DNA of 64,000 nucleotides from Blautia sp. Marseille-P3201T. GTDB taxonomy: Bacteria; Bacillota; Clostridia; Lachnospirales; Lachnospiraceae. This document shows, one piece after another, positions 8,713 through 17,673 of the stretch; the stretch's first letter is position 1, and each line of letters begins with the position of its first letter. The stretch covers positions 151,107 to 215,106 of the forward strand of contig NZ_LT635465.1 in the NCBI RefSeq assembly GCF_900120295.1, in the 5' to 3' direction. The notes under the pieces were generated by a model, which had not been told where the DNA came from, made no database searches, and saw only the letters and a list, made by a program, of their open reading frames with translations. A program made the translations under genes and the position numbers.

Positions 8713-8805
8713 GAAAGCAATGTCCAAATTTCTCGGAAAGCGTTCTTCTGCATGATTTCTTTTTTTACATTCTATGCTATAATCCTCTAAAAGGAGGATG
8801 GTTCC

Positions 8806-8982
8806 ATGAAAACAGGTATCGAGGAATTACGCAAAAAATACATTGACAATCCACCAGAAGGAATGACTCCTAAGGACATTCGCAATATGAGCGAGGAGGA
8901 GCTTCTGGATATGGATTACTTTTTAAACGAAGATGATTTATTTGCCGATGAGGCTGGTGTAGAAGGTTTTTATATCTTCTAA
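8806..8982 (+). CDS. 58-aa acidic protein associated with IS66 debris
   Basis: ATG at 8806 after AAGGAGGATGG, reading MKTGIEELRKKYIDNPPEGM and later MSEEELLDMDYFLNEDD. It is acidic and soluble, with no known domain that I recognise. Similar short frames are, to my recollection, found beside IS66 elements in Lachnospiraceae. A TATAAT-like box (8777-8783, in GCTATAATCC) lies shortly before the ribosome-binding site, so it may have its own promoter. Function is unknown. Confidence 0.6.
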   Translation: MKTGIEELRKKYIDNPPEGMTPKDIRNMSEEELLDMDYFLNEDDLFADEAGVEGFYIF

Positions 8983-9003
8983 CGAGCATCATCTTGTTCC
9001 TAT

Positions 9004-9024
9004 GCCCACCTTTGTGTGGGCTAT
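9004..9024. terminator. Small hairpin right of the IS66 remnant
   Basis: GCCCAC pairs with GTGGGC around a CTTTGT loop and is followed by TATTTT on the plus strand; a plausible weak terminator for the 58-aa frame. Confidence 0.5.
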
Positions 9025-9076
9025 TTTCATTCATTGTTCCAACAAAAGTCGGAATTTCCTATTATATAAAAAAATT

Positions 9077-9102
9077 CCGAAAAAAGTATTATCTTTTTTC
9101 GG
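9077..9102. terminator. Intrinsic terminator downstream of trmL
   Basis: CCGAAAAAAG and CTTTTTTCGG form a perfect 10-bp stem with a TATTAT loop. A neighbouring CGGAATTT / AAATTCCG pair (about 9050-9079) gives an alternative fold. It would end the trmL operon on the minus strand. The remaining sequence to 9204 is AT-rich and shows no gene. Confidence 0.7.
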
Positions 9103-9204
9103 AACTCTTCCTATATTTGTTTTTACATTTATATCTAAAAGATATATGCATAATTATTCATTGTATACACGAAATATAATATACCTACCTGTATATTATT
9201 CACT

Positions 9205-9705
9205 TTATTTCCATTCGTATTTTGTTAAATGCCCTTCTAACCTCATATGGTCAAAATTATTCTGACGCAATGCCTCATAAAGCACAATCGCAACGGAGTT
9301 GCTTAAATTCAGAGAACGAATATCTCCGATCATAGGAATTCGAATAGCTGTTTCCTGATTTTCTAACAAAATTTCTTCCGGAATTCCCGCGCTTTCCTTT
9401 CCAAACATAATGTAACAATCTTCTTCATATTCTACATCCACATAGGTTTTGGGAGCTTTTGTAGTTGCCATATAAACTTTTGCCCCTGGATTTCTATCTA
9501 AAAAATCCTGGTAATTAATGTAAGTTGTCACGTCTAAGTCTTTCCAGTAATCCATCCCTGCTCTTTTTAATGCCTTTTCATTTAACTGAAACCCCAATGG
9601 TTCAATTAAGTGAAGACGTGTCCCTGTTGCAACACAGGTTCTTCCTATATTTCCTGTGTTTGCCGGAATTTCAGGCTCAAACAATACAATATTTAACTTC
9701 GCCAT
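9205..9705 (-). CDS. trmL: tRNA (cytidine(34)-2'-O)-methyltransferase TrmL
   Basis: SPOUT-family methyltransferase that 2'-O-methylates the wobble base of tRNA-Leu species. The 166-aa frame begins MAKLNIVLFEPEIPANTGNI, as usual for TrmL, and has the knot motifs MFGKESAGIPEEIL and RSLNLSNSVAIVLYEALRQ. The start at 9705 is chosen because GGAGG lies just upstream; a longer in-frame extension to 9759 has no ribosome-binding site and overlaps the spacer. It is the last gene of the 13.9-9.2 kb operon, 28 nt after the AIR-synthase-like gene. Confidence 0.92.
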   Translation of the reverse strand: MAKLNIVLFEPEIPANTGNIGRTCVATGTRLHLIEPLGFQLNEKALKRAGMDYWKDLDVTTYINYQDFLDRNPGAKVYMATTKAPKTYVDVEYEEDCYIMFGKESAGIPEEILLENQETAIRIPMIGDIRSLNLSNSVAIVLYEALRQNNFDHMRLEGHLTKYEWK

Positions 9706-9733
9706 TTTAAATTTCCTCCGTGTTTCCTCCGCA

Positions 9734-10720
9734 TTACTGATAAATTTTATATAATTCATCTGTTTGTGGTTTATCTAAATAGCGGGTATCCTCGCCATTT
9801 CGCAAAATTCTGTCATTCCCCTCTGTTGCTTTTCCTACCACAGCAGCCTCAATTCCAGTCTGCTTTAACTTTCTCACCAGTCCATGTCCATCTTTAGCCG
9901 CAATCATCATCGAACCACTGGACATTAAAATATACGGATTTAAACCTAATGCCTCGCAGACCTCCACGGTTTCCTGACGAATAGGAATTGCTTTCAAATC
10001 AATATCCAATCCTACACCGGAACCGCTTCCCATTTCCCATAAAGCGCCAAACACACCGCCTTCTGTAATATCATGCATGGCAGATACGCCCCATTCTCTG
10101 GCAATTTTTGCTTCTGGAATAACAGACAGATACTGATCAAATTGTTTTGCAGTTTCTACAAAAGATGGTGCAAAATTTTCCAAAAGTACCTCTTCCTTTT
10201 CTTTTGCAGCGATAGAAGTCCCTTCCAATCCAATCCACTTTGTCACTACAATGTCATCACCCGGTTTTACAGAAGCTGTAGTAAGTACCTCTTCTTTTTT
10301 CATTTTCCCCACACCGGTAAGAGAAATCAACGTCTGTTTTACCACATCTGTAACTTCTGTATGCCCGCCTAAAACATCTATGTTTAATTCTTTACAGGTT
10401 TCTTCCACATCCTGCATAATTTCTTTCAGCTCTTCTTCTTTTGTATCAGGTGTTAAAAGCATAGTCAGCATAATTCCTACCGGTTCTGCCCCGGAAGCAG
10501 CCAGATCATTGGCTGTAACATGTACACTATGTCCCCCAATGTCCTTTGTCGTCCCTGTAATAGGATCAGAAGACAATACAAAAACCTCTCCCTCACCAAG
10601 CTCCATAACTGCACAGTCCTGTCCTACAGCAGGTCCTACTAAAACTTCATTTCTGCGATGTCCCACCTGTTTTAAAACGGATCGTATTAACACAGGTTCC
10701 GGTAATTTCCCTATTTTCAT
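9734..10720 (-). CDS. AIR synthase / HypE-like family protein of unknown function
   Basis: A 328-aa protein with the two-domain PurM/HypE/ThiL/SelD fold. An N-terminal ATP-binding half contains GPAVGQDCAVMEL and SSDPITGTTKDIGGHSVHVT; a C-terminal half contains DITEGGVFGALWEM and SSGSMMIAA. It lacks the C-terminal cysteine tail of true HypE, and no hyp genes are nearby, so hydrogenase maturation is unlikely. Members occur widely in Lachnospiraceae without an assigned reaction. The start follows GGAGGACAGAAC. It is in an operon between a 35-aa membrane peptide and trmL. Confidence 0.8.
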   Translation of the reverse strand: MKIGKLPEPVLIRSVLKQVGHRRNEVLVGPAVGQDCAVMELGEGEVFVLSSDPITGTTKDIGGHSVHVTANDLAASGAEPVGIMLTMLLTPDTKEEELKEIMQDVEETCKELNIDVLGGHTEVTDVVKQTLISLTGVGKMKKEEVLTTASVKPGDDIVVTKWIGLEGTSIAAKEKEEVLLENFAPSFVETAKQFDQYLSVIPEAKIAREWGVSAMHDITEGGVFGALWEMGSGSGVGLDIDLKAIPIRQETVEVCEALGLNPYILMSSGSMMIAAKDGHGLVRKLKQTGIEAAVVGKATEGNDRILRNGEDTRYLDKPQTDELYKIYQ

Positions 10721-10741
10721 GTTCTGTCCTCCATTGCTGTA

Positions 10742-10849
10742 TCATCCAAAGGCATACATTGCCATAGGAATTACCATTGCCAAAATAATAACTCCTGCAA
10801 GTACTGCAGCAAATATTCTTTTCCTTTTTGAATTTTTCAAATTCATCAT
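10742..10849 (-). CDS. 35-aa single-span membrane peptide
   Basis: A tiny frame starting MMNLKNSKRKRIFAAVLAGV, continuing through IILAMVIPMAMYAFG. A basic N-terminus is followed by one hydrophobic helix. It begins 6 nt after the exonuclease stop, with a GAGG ribosome-binding site overlapping that gene's last codons, and the AIR-synthase-like gene follows about 20 nt after its stop. The spacing, positive-inside layout and ribosome-binding site argue that it is real. Function is unknown. Confidence 0.6.
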   Translation of the reverse strand: MMNLKNSKRKRIFAAVLAGVIILAMVIPMAMYAFG

Positions 10850-10855
10850 ATTTCT

Positions 10856-11566
10856 TTACCTCATTATTTTCCCGTAGGTACTCAATATCTTATCGATTTC
10901 TCGAGATGCCTCGTTTTTTGTAAGACTGTCAATTTCCACATTCAGCTCTATTCTATGATATTTTATTAAATCCTGCAAGTAGCGTTTTTGTGCTGCTGTC
11001 ACAGGACCCTGCCTTTTCACTTTGTAGATAAGAGTGCCTGGTACAAAAAGTTCCGGCTCTTTTTCTTCAAACTCTGTACGCAGTCTTTCATATAGAAGAT
11101 AAGTGGTTCTGGCATCTTCCAACGCTCTGTGAGCGTCCTCTTGAGGGATCTCATAAAACACACGGAGATTTTGTAAACTCCTGCTTGGAAGTTCCGGTAA
11201 AAGTACTCTGGCCAGTTTCAAAGTGTCCATTCCCTTTTTCTCAAATTCCATCCCTGCGTTCACTGCCTGATGTTTTACAAAGCTATAATCAAACATCAGA
11301 TTATGTCCTAAAAGAGGCAGATCTTCACAAAATTCCAACAGTTTCCCCAACGCTTGTGCTATATAGGGCTGTCCCTGTACCATCTTGTTCGAAATCCCTG
11401 TCAGTTCTGTAATTCTCCGGGGTATTTCCATCTGCGGATTTATCAATGTACCATATTCTTCTACAACTTCTTTATTTCTCACCTTTATGGCGCCAATTTC
11501 TATAATTCTGTCTCTGGCAGGTTCCAAACCTGTAGTTTCTAAATCTAACGCAACATATTCTGTCAT
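10856..11566 (-). CDS. DEDDh 3'-5' exonuclease (DnaQ-like)
   Basis: Exonuclease of the DnaQ/PolC-epsilon type, 236 aa. ExoI motif ALDLETTG begins at residue 6, ExoII is GHNLMFDYSF near residue 87, and ExoIII is HRALEDARTT near 145, including the catalytic His. After the nuclease domain a C-terminal extension (GPVTAAQKRYLQDLIKYH) of about 60 residues is present, as in clostridial exonucleases of this kind. It may act in repair or as a stand-alone proofreader. Its start overlaps the nth stop by 4 nt. Confidence 0.88.
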   Translation of the reverse strand: MTEYVALDLETTGLEPARDRIIEIGAIKVRNKEVVEEYGTLINPQMEIPRRITELTGISNKMVQGQPYIAQALGKLLEFCEDLPLLGHNLMFDYSFVKHQAVNAGMEFEKKGMDTLKLARVLLPELPSRSLQNLRVFYEIPQEDAHRALEDARTTYLLYERLRTEFEEKEPELFVPGTLIYKVKRQGPVTAAQKRYLQDLIKYHRIELNVEIDSLTKNEASREIDKILSTYGKIMR

Positions 11567-12216
11567 AATCTTTTCCTGCTTTTCTTTTGTTTTTCCTTAT
11601 ATTCTTTACAGTATTCTGTCAAAAAACATTCCTCACATTTTGGTGAACGTGCAAAACAGATTTGCCTTCCGAAAGTAATAATCTGAATATTATAAAGTAT
11701 CCAGTGATCCTTTGGAAGCACTTGCATTAAATCCCTTTCTATCTTTTCAGGATCTTCCTCTGTTGTAAATCCCAGACGTTTAGAAATTCTCTTCACATGC
11801 GTATCCACTACCACACTTGGTTCATAAAAAATATTTCCCCTGATTACATTTGCAGTCTTCCTTCCTACTCCCGGAAGACTGGTTAAATCTTCTAAACTGC
11901 CTGGTACTTCTCCATTATACACCTGGCAAATTCTCTTGGCACATCCAATAATATTCTTTGCTTTATTATGGTAAAACCCTGTAGGCTTAATATCCTGTTC
12001 CAGTTCTTTTAAATCAGCTTCTGCAAAAGCTTTCATATCAGGGTATTTCACAAACAAATCTTTCGTAACTATGTTGACTCTGGCATCCGTACATTGAGCG
12101 CTTAACATGGTAGCAATCAAAAGCTGTCCCGGATTTTCATGGTTTAAATAACATTTATACTCTCTTGTATAAACCTCATCCAGTTTATCCAATATTTCTT
12201 TTGTTCTCTTTGTCAT
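11563..12216 (-). CDS. nth: Endonuclease III (DNA glycosylase/AP lyase)
   Basis: Base-excision repair enzyme removing oxidised pyrimidines. At 217 aa it has the helix-hairpin-helix LPGVGRKTAN with catalytic Lys, the catalytic Asp in VVDTHVKRI, and the C-terminal iron-sulfur loop C-x6-C-x2-C-x5-C (CFARSPKCEECFLTEYC). The ATG at 12216 follows AAAAGGAGGAGTT; the longer frame from 12261 would overlap the upstream gene and lacks a ribosome-binding site. It sits between the radical SAM gene and the exonuclease gene. Confidence 0.95.
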   Translation of the reverse strand: MTKRTKEILDKLDEVYTREYKCYLNHENPGQLLIATMLSAQCTDARVNIVTKDLFVKYPDMKAFAEADLKELEQDIKPTGFYHNKAKNIIGCAKRICQVYNGEVPGSLEDLTSLPGVGRKTANVIRGNIFYEPSVVVDTHVKRISKRLGFTTEEDPEKIERDLMQVLPKDHWILYNIQIITFGRQICFARSPKCEECFLTEYCKEYKEKQKKSRKRL

Positions 12217-12229
12217 AACTCCTCCTTTT

Positions 12230-13963
12230 CTAAAAGGATACTGTATGCATAGCAGCATCATTGGTCAAAGGGCTTCTGTTCTTATAATCAAACAGCACAG
12301 GATAAATTCCCTTTTCCTCTTTTCCTTCCAGAACATTATAAGAAAACACTTCCAAGTGTGTCATCTTTTCTAACTGCTTTGGCTGATATCCTGTATAATC
12401 CTTTAAAAATTCAGGTGTTTCTGTTTCCTTCACATAAAAATCCTGTATTTTCTCTTTATAAGGCTTTCTTTCTGCTGCCCACACCGGTCTTGTTTTTAAA
12501 TTTTCTCTGGCATAGAGATCTAAAATCATCAATTCCTGAAAATAAAATAAATTTCCAATTTTCTGTTCCTTTAAAAACTCTATTAAAATTTCATACCTCT
12601 TTATTCTGGAATGAGAAAAGCTTGAATACCCTTTCCGCTCATAAAAATCTGCCATAGCTTCATACATAGCAAATGCATCGGAAAAATACTCTTCCATAGC
12701 TTTCATAGTATGACTGAATTGTCCACTGTTATAGTAAACTTCGACCATATCTTCAATTCCTTTTAGCCTGCATATTTCTCCGTAAGAAAGCCATTTGGTT
12801 TTCAATACCTCGTAAGGTTCTTTCCCTTTACATACACATTCATAATCTTTGGTCTTCTCCTGCATATAAGAGCCCTTTAACAATTTCAAAAAACCAAGCT
12901 GCAACTGCTGTGGTTTTAAAGCATACACATCGCAGAAAGATTTTCGAAAACTTTCATATCCCTCATAAGGCAGTCCCGCAATCAAATCCAAATGCTGATG
13001 TACATTTTGCCCTTTCTGAACCAGCTTTACCTTTTCTGAAATTTTCTCAAAACTGGTTTTTCTTCTGATTTCCTGAATTGTCTGTGGATTGGTGGACTGA
13101 ACACCGATTTCCAGCTGAATAAGACCCGGCCTCATTTCCCCAATAAGCTGAATTTCATCATCTGTAAGTAAGTCTGCTGCAATCTCAAAATGAAAATTCG
13201 TTATACCATTATCATGTTCATGAATATATCTCCAGATTTCAAGAGCATGCTCTTTTTTACAGTTAAAAGTTCTATCCACAAACTTCACTTGGGGAACTTT
13301 CTTATCAAGAAAGAACTGTAGCTCCTCCCTGACCAGTGAAAGGCTGCGAAAACGTAGTTTTTTATCAATAGAAGATAAGCAATAGCTACAGGAAAAAGGA
13401 CATCCCCTGCTGCTCTCATAATAAATAATTTTATGCTCAAAAAGTGAAATATTCTTGTAGGGAAACACCAACTTATCCATATCCATAATTTCACGGAAAG
13501 AATTCTTTAAAATAGTCCCATCTTCTCTATATACAATCCCCTTAATATCTGACAAAGCTGTTTTATTTTCTTCGTCTGCATAATGCTTCACCAGCTCCAG
13601 AAATGTCTCCTCTCCTTCACCACACATTACCCCTGTAACTTCAGACATTTCCTTTAAAAAGTTTTCTGCATCATAAGAAACTTCAGGACCTCCCGCCCAG
13701 ATAATTGTCTTTGGCAAAATTTTCTTCAAATCGCAAATCAGCTCTTTTACAAAAGAAATATTCCATATATAACAAGAAAAACATAAAACATCTGGTTGTT
13801 TCTTATAAATACTCTTTAAAATCTCATCTTTTTGTTGGTTAATAGTATATTCTCCTATTTCCACATAATTTTCATACTCCTGACAATAGGATTTCATACT
13901 GTACACTGCTAAATTTGAGTGTATATATTTTGCGTTTACCGCTGCTAAAAAAATTTTTGTCAT
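12230..13963 (-). CDS. B12-binding-domain radical SAM protein, DUF4080 type
   Basis: A 577-aa protein. The N-terminal cobalamin-binding-like Rossmann domain (residues ~1-130) starts MTKIFLAAVNAKYIHSNLAV. The radical SAM core carries the cluster motif C-x3-C-x2-C in RGCPFSCSYC (near residue 190). The C-terminal region is of the DUF4080 type. Its substrate is unknown; relatives are abundant in clostridia. It is the first gene of the operon, with the nth start 13 nt downstream. No B12-ligand histidine motif DxHxxG was seen, so it may not bind cobalamin. Confidence 0.85.
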   Translation of the reverse strand: MTKIFLAAVNAKYIHSNLAVYSMKSYCQEYENYVEIGEYTINQQKDEILKSIYKKQPDVLCFSCYIWNISFVKELICDLKKILPKTIIWAGGPEVSYDAENFLKEMSEVTGVMCGEGEETFLELVKHYADEENKTALSDIKGIVYREDGTILKNSFREIMDMDKLVFPYKNISLFEHKIIYYESSRGCPFSCSYCLSSIDKKLRFRSLSLVREELQFFLDKKVPQVKFVDRTFNCKKEHALEIWRYIHEHDNGITNFHFEIAADLLTDDEIQLIGEMRPGLIQLEIGVQSTNPQTIQEIRRKTSFEKISEKVKLVQKGQNVHQHLDLIAGLPYEGYESFRKSFCDVYALKPQQLQLGFLKLLKGSYMQEKTKDYECVCKGKEPYEVLKTKWLSYGEICRLKGIEDMVEVYYNSGQFSHTMKAMEEYFSDAFAMYEAMADFYERKGYSSFSHSRIKRYEILIEFLKEQKIGNLFYFQELMILDLYARENLKTRPVWAAERKPYKEKIQDFYVKETETPEFLKDYTGYQPKQLEKMTHLEVFSYNVLEGKEEKGIYPVLFDYKNRSPLTNDAAMHTVSF

Positions 13964-13978
13964 TTCTTTTGCTCCTTC

Positions 13979-14012
13979 TAAAAAAGGAGAGCGCCACAGC
14001 TCTCTCCTTTTA
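13979..14012 (-). terminator. Intrinsic terminator of the cation antiporter gene
   Basis: GGAGAGC and GCTCTC(T)CC pair around GCCACA, flanked by A-runs and T-runs. The stem abuts the antiporter stop codon and lies directly before the radical SAM operon. Confidence 0.8.
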
Positions 14013-15308
14013 TTTCTTATCTTTTATTCTTATATATCGAGACTGCTCTTTTTCCATTTCCTCATCATACTCTTCTAGCTGCTTCATTAAATCACTTTCT
14101 ACAAAATCATTACTTTCATCCTTTTGATTTTTTTCGCTAAAGGTCATTTTTAAAAGAATTGGTGAAATAATTGTAGTAATTACTACCACGATTACAATAG
14201 GTCCCATTAAATCAGCAGAAATAAGTCCAATCGCATTTCCCTTTGCCGCCACAATCAATGCAACTTCTCCTCTGGAAACCATACCCGCACCAATACGCAC
14301 ACAGTCCTTCGTACTATACCGGCAAAATTTTGCACCTGCGCCGCATCCAATTATCTTAGTAAGAACTGCAATCACAACCAATGCCACGGCAAACCAGATA
14401 ATCATAGGGCTCATACTTGGAAGTTCTACCTGTAACCCAATATTTGCAAAAAATACAGGTGATAAAAAGATATAGGATAAAATTCCAAATCGTCTTGCAA
14501 TGTAAGTCGTATGGGTTGTTTTTGTAATAATCAAACCTGCAAAGAAAGCCCCTGTAATATCTGCCACACCAAAGAATTCCTCTGCACAATAAGAAAATAA
14601 CAGACAGATTACAAATGCTAATATAACAAAACGCTGCAGATCTCTTTCGTATCCTTTTACCCATTTCTGGAACAGAACATGGAGCAGATAACCACCCACA
14701 CCTACAAAGATAAAGAAACCAATAATTTTAATAAAGACCATAACAACGTTTACAGATGAGTCTGCAAGACTGGTAATAACTGTCAATGCCACAATACCTA
14801 AAATATCATCGATGATTGCTGCACCCAGAATGGCATTTCCTGCTTTTGTATTTAATTTTCCCATTTCTTTTAAAGTTTCAACGGAAATACTTACAGATGT
14901 AGCTGTCAAAATAACACCAATAAACACATTCTGCAAGATTACATTTACATTAGCTGCCGGCTCCAGCATACCCGGTCTGTTAAAATAAGCCGCTACTGCA
15001 AAACCACCCAGCAATGGAATAATAACACCCATCAACGCAATAATAAAAGATGCTTTTCCACTTTTCTTTAATTCATCAATATCTGTTTCCAAACCTGCGC
15101 AAAACATTAACACAATAACACCGATTTCAGAAATCTGATAAATAAAGTCCGTCTGATGCAGTATACCTATACACGCCGGTCCCAAAATTAAGCCTGCTAA
15201 AAGAGCTCCAACTACCTGAGGTAACTTTACTCTTCTTGTAATAAGACCAAATACTTTTGTGCTCAGCAGAATGAGCGCTAAATCCAGCAAATATCCATAC
15301 GATTCCAT
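14010..15308 (-). CDS. CPA2-type cation:proton antiporter
   Basis: A 432-aa membrane antiporter of the Na+/H+ exchanger (KefB/CPA2) superfamily with about 12-13 membrane segments. Diagnostic features are KLPQVVGALLAGLILGP near the N-terminus, the ion-binding Asp pair in AAIIDDILGIVAL near residue 165, and SRGEVALIVAA. A short charged cytoplasmic tail (DESNDFVESDLMKQLEEYDE) replaces the TrkA-N domain of KefB. It would exchange Na+ or K+ for protons. Monocistronic, with its own terminator. Confidence 0.88.
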   Translation of the reverse strand: MESYGYLLDLALILLSTKVFGLITRRVKLPQVVGALLAGLILGPACIGILHQTDFIYQISEIGVIVLMFCAGLETDIDELKKSGKASFIIALMGVIIPLLGGFAVAAYFNRPGMLEPAANVNVILQNVFIGVILTATSVSISVETLKEMGKLNTKAGNAILGAAIIDDILGIVALTVITSLADSSVNVVMVFIKIIGFFIFVGVGGYLLHVLFQKWVKGYERDLQRFVILAFVICLLFSYCAEEFFGVADITGAFFAGLIITKTTHTTYIARRFGILSYIFLSPVFFANIGLQVELPSMSPMIIWFAVALVVIAVLTKIIGCGAGAKFCRYSTKDCVRIGAGMVSRGEVALIVAAKGNAIGLISADLMGPIVIVVVITTIISPILLKMTFSEKNQKDESNDFVESDLMKQLEEYDEEMEKEQSRYIRIKDKK

Positions 15309-15416
15309 ACTTTTTATCCCTCTGTTTTTCTAAATTTTTTGTAAAATCAAAAAATATGGTATCACAATTTTTTCTAAAATGAAATAAAATGTTTTACAAA
15401 TCAGCTGAAAAGATAC

Positions 15417-15475
15417 AAAAAAGAAGACATTCATCAAATCCGGCCTCAAAAACCACTTCATGATATCTTCTCTTT
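15417..15475 (-). terminator. Terminator downstream of nrdD
   Basis: On the minus strand AGAAGAtatCAT pairs with ATGaatgTCTTCT across a long loop and is followed by TTTTTT. The rest of the 15309-15512 gap is AT-rich and should hold the antiporter promoter, which I could not pin down. Confidence 0.65.
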
Positions 15476-15512
15476 TGTAAAAAACGTTATGAACTATTTA
15501 CTTTTATAGATT

Positions 15513-17648
15513 TTACATGGATTTACGTTCTGCAATTTCAGCCATCTTCGCTGTATTCAAACGCGTATCTCCATGGACACGGCTGTAAGACAGGTAGCCA
15601 TTCATTCTGTCAATCTTTGTCAGGTTTTTAGATCCACATACCGGACACACGTCCATTTCTAATTCCTCATGTCCGCAATCATCACAATATGCAAGAGAGA
15701 GGTTTACTCCTTCATAATATCCTAAATCCATAGCACGCCTTACTAAAGCGCGAATTGCATCTACATTATAACCAATAGGATAACGTACATACTGTATTTT
15801 TCCACCATTGCAAAGTTCCCAAAATCTGCCTTCGCAGTCCTGCTTTTCAATCGGTGTAATATCTTCTGTTACATGACAATGAAAACTGTTACTTACATAT
15901 GGTCTGTCAGAAACACCTTCCACAATACCATATTTCTTTCTGAACTGCTCTACCTGAAGTCCGCAAAGACTCTCTGCCGGTGTTCCGTAAATCGCATACA
16001 GATTACCATCTTCTTTTTTATACTGCTCTACTTTTTTGTTAATATATTGAAGCACTTCCAATGCGAACTTTCCGTCTTCACGAATAGATTTGCCATTATA
16101 CAGCTCCTGAAGTTCATTTAAGGCAGTAATACCAAAAGATGCTGTCATAGGTTTTAATAATGGTTTAATCTTATCAGAAGGTTTTAAATTACCGCCGTAA
16201 AAACCGCCTTCACAATATGCAAGAGGATTGGTAGAAGCTTTCATTTCTCCTAAATAATCATAAGTACGAATGTGAAGATTACGGATCATTTCCAGATAGA
16301 AATCCAGAACTTCATAAAAATCTTTATCCTCTGAACGTGCCTTTGCTAAAATCATAGGAAGATGGAGACTTACAGCGCCAACATTAAATCTTCCTACAAA
16401 TACAGGAACGTCATTTTCATCTGCCGGTGTCATGCCGCCTCTTTCATACCAAGGGCTCAAAAACGCTCTGCATCCCATAGGGCTGATTACTTTTTTATAT
16501 CTCTTATACATACTGGATATATAACCTTTTCCGCTTAAAGACAGCCAGTCCGGGTACATGGTCTTTGCTGAACAGGAAATTCCCGCTTCAAAAACATCTT
16601 CCCCTTCTTTTCCCTCTCCGTGGATATTTTCATCATATAAAAATACAATTTTCGGGAACAGCACCGGTTTTTTATGTCCTTCTTTCCCCTGTCCCTCTTT
16701 ATGTACTTCTAAGAGAGAAATACTGCACATCTTCTCAAAGCGTTCCATTCCAAGTCCCAGTGTTACTGTTACAAAAGGATAATCCCCTCTGGAAGAACCA
16801 ACTGTGTTTAATTTGTACTCAATCCCCTGCCATCCCTGATCAAAATCACGGCGGACTTTGTCCATTGCATACTGATGTGCTCTCTCTTTTGCAGGAGCCC
16901 AATCAGGATCTACATATTTCAAAAATTCCTCACAATATTTGTGATAGCTTTTTTCAGCATAAGGAGCAAGAATTTTATCTACTTCCGGTACAGTAAAACC
17001 ACCATACTGCTGTGCTGCTGTACTTAAGATAATATCCCCCATAACGTCAAAAGCTGTATCCAGCGTCTTAGGCTCATTGTACCATACATTTCCCATTTCA
17101 AATCCGCCTCGCAGCACATTTGCCACGTCAAACAAACAACAATTCATGGTGTCAAGACGTGCAGATTGGTCATGAATATAAATATATCCGTCTTTACATG
17201 CCTGAAGCTCATTTCTCGTCATAAAGAACTTACGATACAGCTCTTTATTTAATTCATTAAAAATAAGACTTCTCTTCGTAGCAACCAGCGCACTGTCTGT
17301 ATTTGCGTTACTCTTATCTCCTATATATCGAATAGACTGGCTTTTTGTATAAACCTCATCCATCATGTGAATGAAATCATGTTTGTAATTACGATAATCC
17401 CGATAGCTTTTTGCAACAGCAGGATTTACTTTCTCCAGAGCTCCTTCTACGATATTGTGCATATCCTGAATAGAAATTTCTTCCTTCTCTAAAGAATTCG
17501 CTTTTTCCTCTGCATATTCACAAAGGAACTCTATCTCGTCCTTTTTAAAATCATACATAATCCTGGATGCAGATTTATTCACTGCACGCACAATTTTCTG
17601 GATATTAAAATCCTCTTTTGTTCCATCTTTCTTAATTACATACATCAT
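15513..17648 (-). CDS. nrdD: Anaerobic ribonucleoside-triphosphate reductase
   Basis: Class III ribonucleotide reductase making dNTPs under anoxia. An N-terminal ATP-cone (VIKKDGTKEDFNIQKIVRAV) precedes the glycyl-radical barrel. The C-terminal zinc site is formed by CDDC and CPVC, and the radical glycine lies in RMNGYLS near the end. Start choice: GAGGTG stands 6 nt before the ATG at 17648, giving 711 aa; the GTG at 17657 overlaps that ribosome-binding site. The activase gene nrdG, usually next door, is not adjacent on either side. Confidence 0.95.
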   Translation of the reverse strand: MMYVIKKDGTKEDFNIQKIVRAVNKSASRIMYDFKKDEIEFLCEYAEEKANSLEKEEISIQDMHNIVEGALEKVNPAVAKSYRDYRNYKHDFIHMMDEVYTKSQSIRYIGDKSNANTDSALVATKRSLIFNELNKELYRKFFMTRNELQACKDGYIYIHDQSARLDTMNCCLFDVANVLRGGFEMGNVWYNEPKTLDTAFDVMGDIILSTAAQQYGGFTVPEVDKILAPYAEKSYHKYCEEFLKYVDPDWAPAKERAHQYAMDKVRRDFDQGWQGIEYKLNTVGSSRGDYPFVTVTLGLGMERFEKMCSISLLEVHKEGQGKEGHKKPVLFPKIVFLYDENIHGEGKEGEDVFEAGISCSAKTMYPDWLSLSGKGYISSMYKRYKKVISPMGCRAFLSPWYERGGMTPADENDVPVFVGRFNVGAVSLHLPMILAKARSEDKDFYEVLDFYLEMIRNLHIRTYDYLGEMKASTNPLAYCEGGFYGGNLKPSDKIKPLLKPMTASFGITALNELQELYNGKSIREDGKFALEVLQYINKKVEQYKKEDGNLYAIYGTPAESLCGLQVEQFRKKYGIVEGVSDRPYVSNSFHCHVTEDITPIEKQDCEGRFWELCNGGKIQYVRYPIGYNVDAIRALVRRAMDLGYYEGVNLSLAYCDDCGHEELEMDVCPVCGSKNLTKIDRMNGYLSYSRVHGDTRLNTAKMAEIAERKSM

Positions 17649-17673
17649 CACTTTCACCTCATAAACTTTTACA

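Larger units (their letters stand above)
8070..8992 (+). mobile_element. IS66-family remnant lacking tnpB and the tnpC transposase
   Basis: The left end starts GTAAACGCC at 8070, close to the IS66-type terminal repeat GTAAGCG. Inside are two short TnpA-type frames and a 58-aa frame of the kind found in clostridial IS66 elements, but neither a TnpB nor the large DDE transposase. No matching right terminal repeat was found before the trmL gene, so the right boundary is approximate. A near-palindrome (CAAAAAGTT and AACTTTTTA, about 8143-8168) precedes the first frame, and a degenerate direct repeat containing TTTTTACT lies near 8450-8505. Confidence 0.6.
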
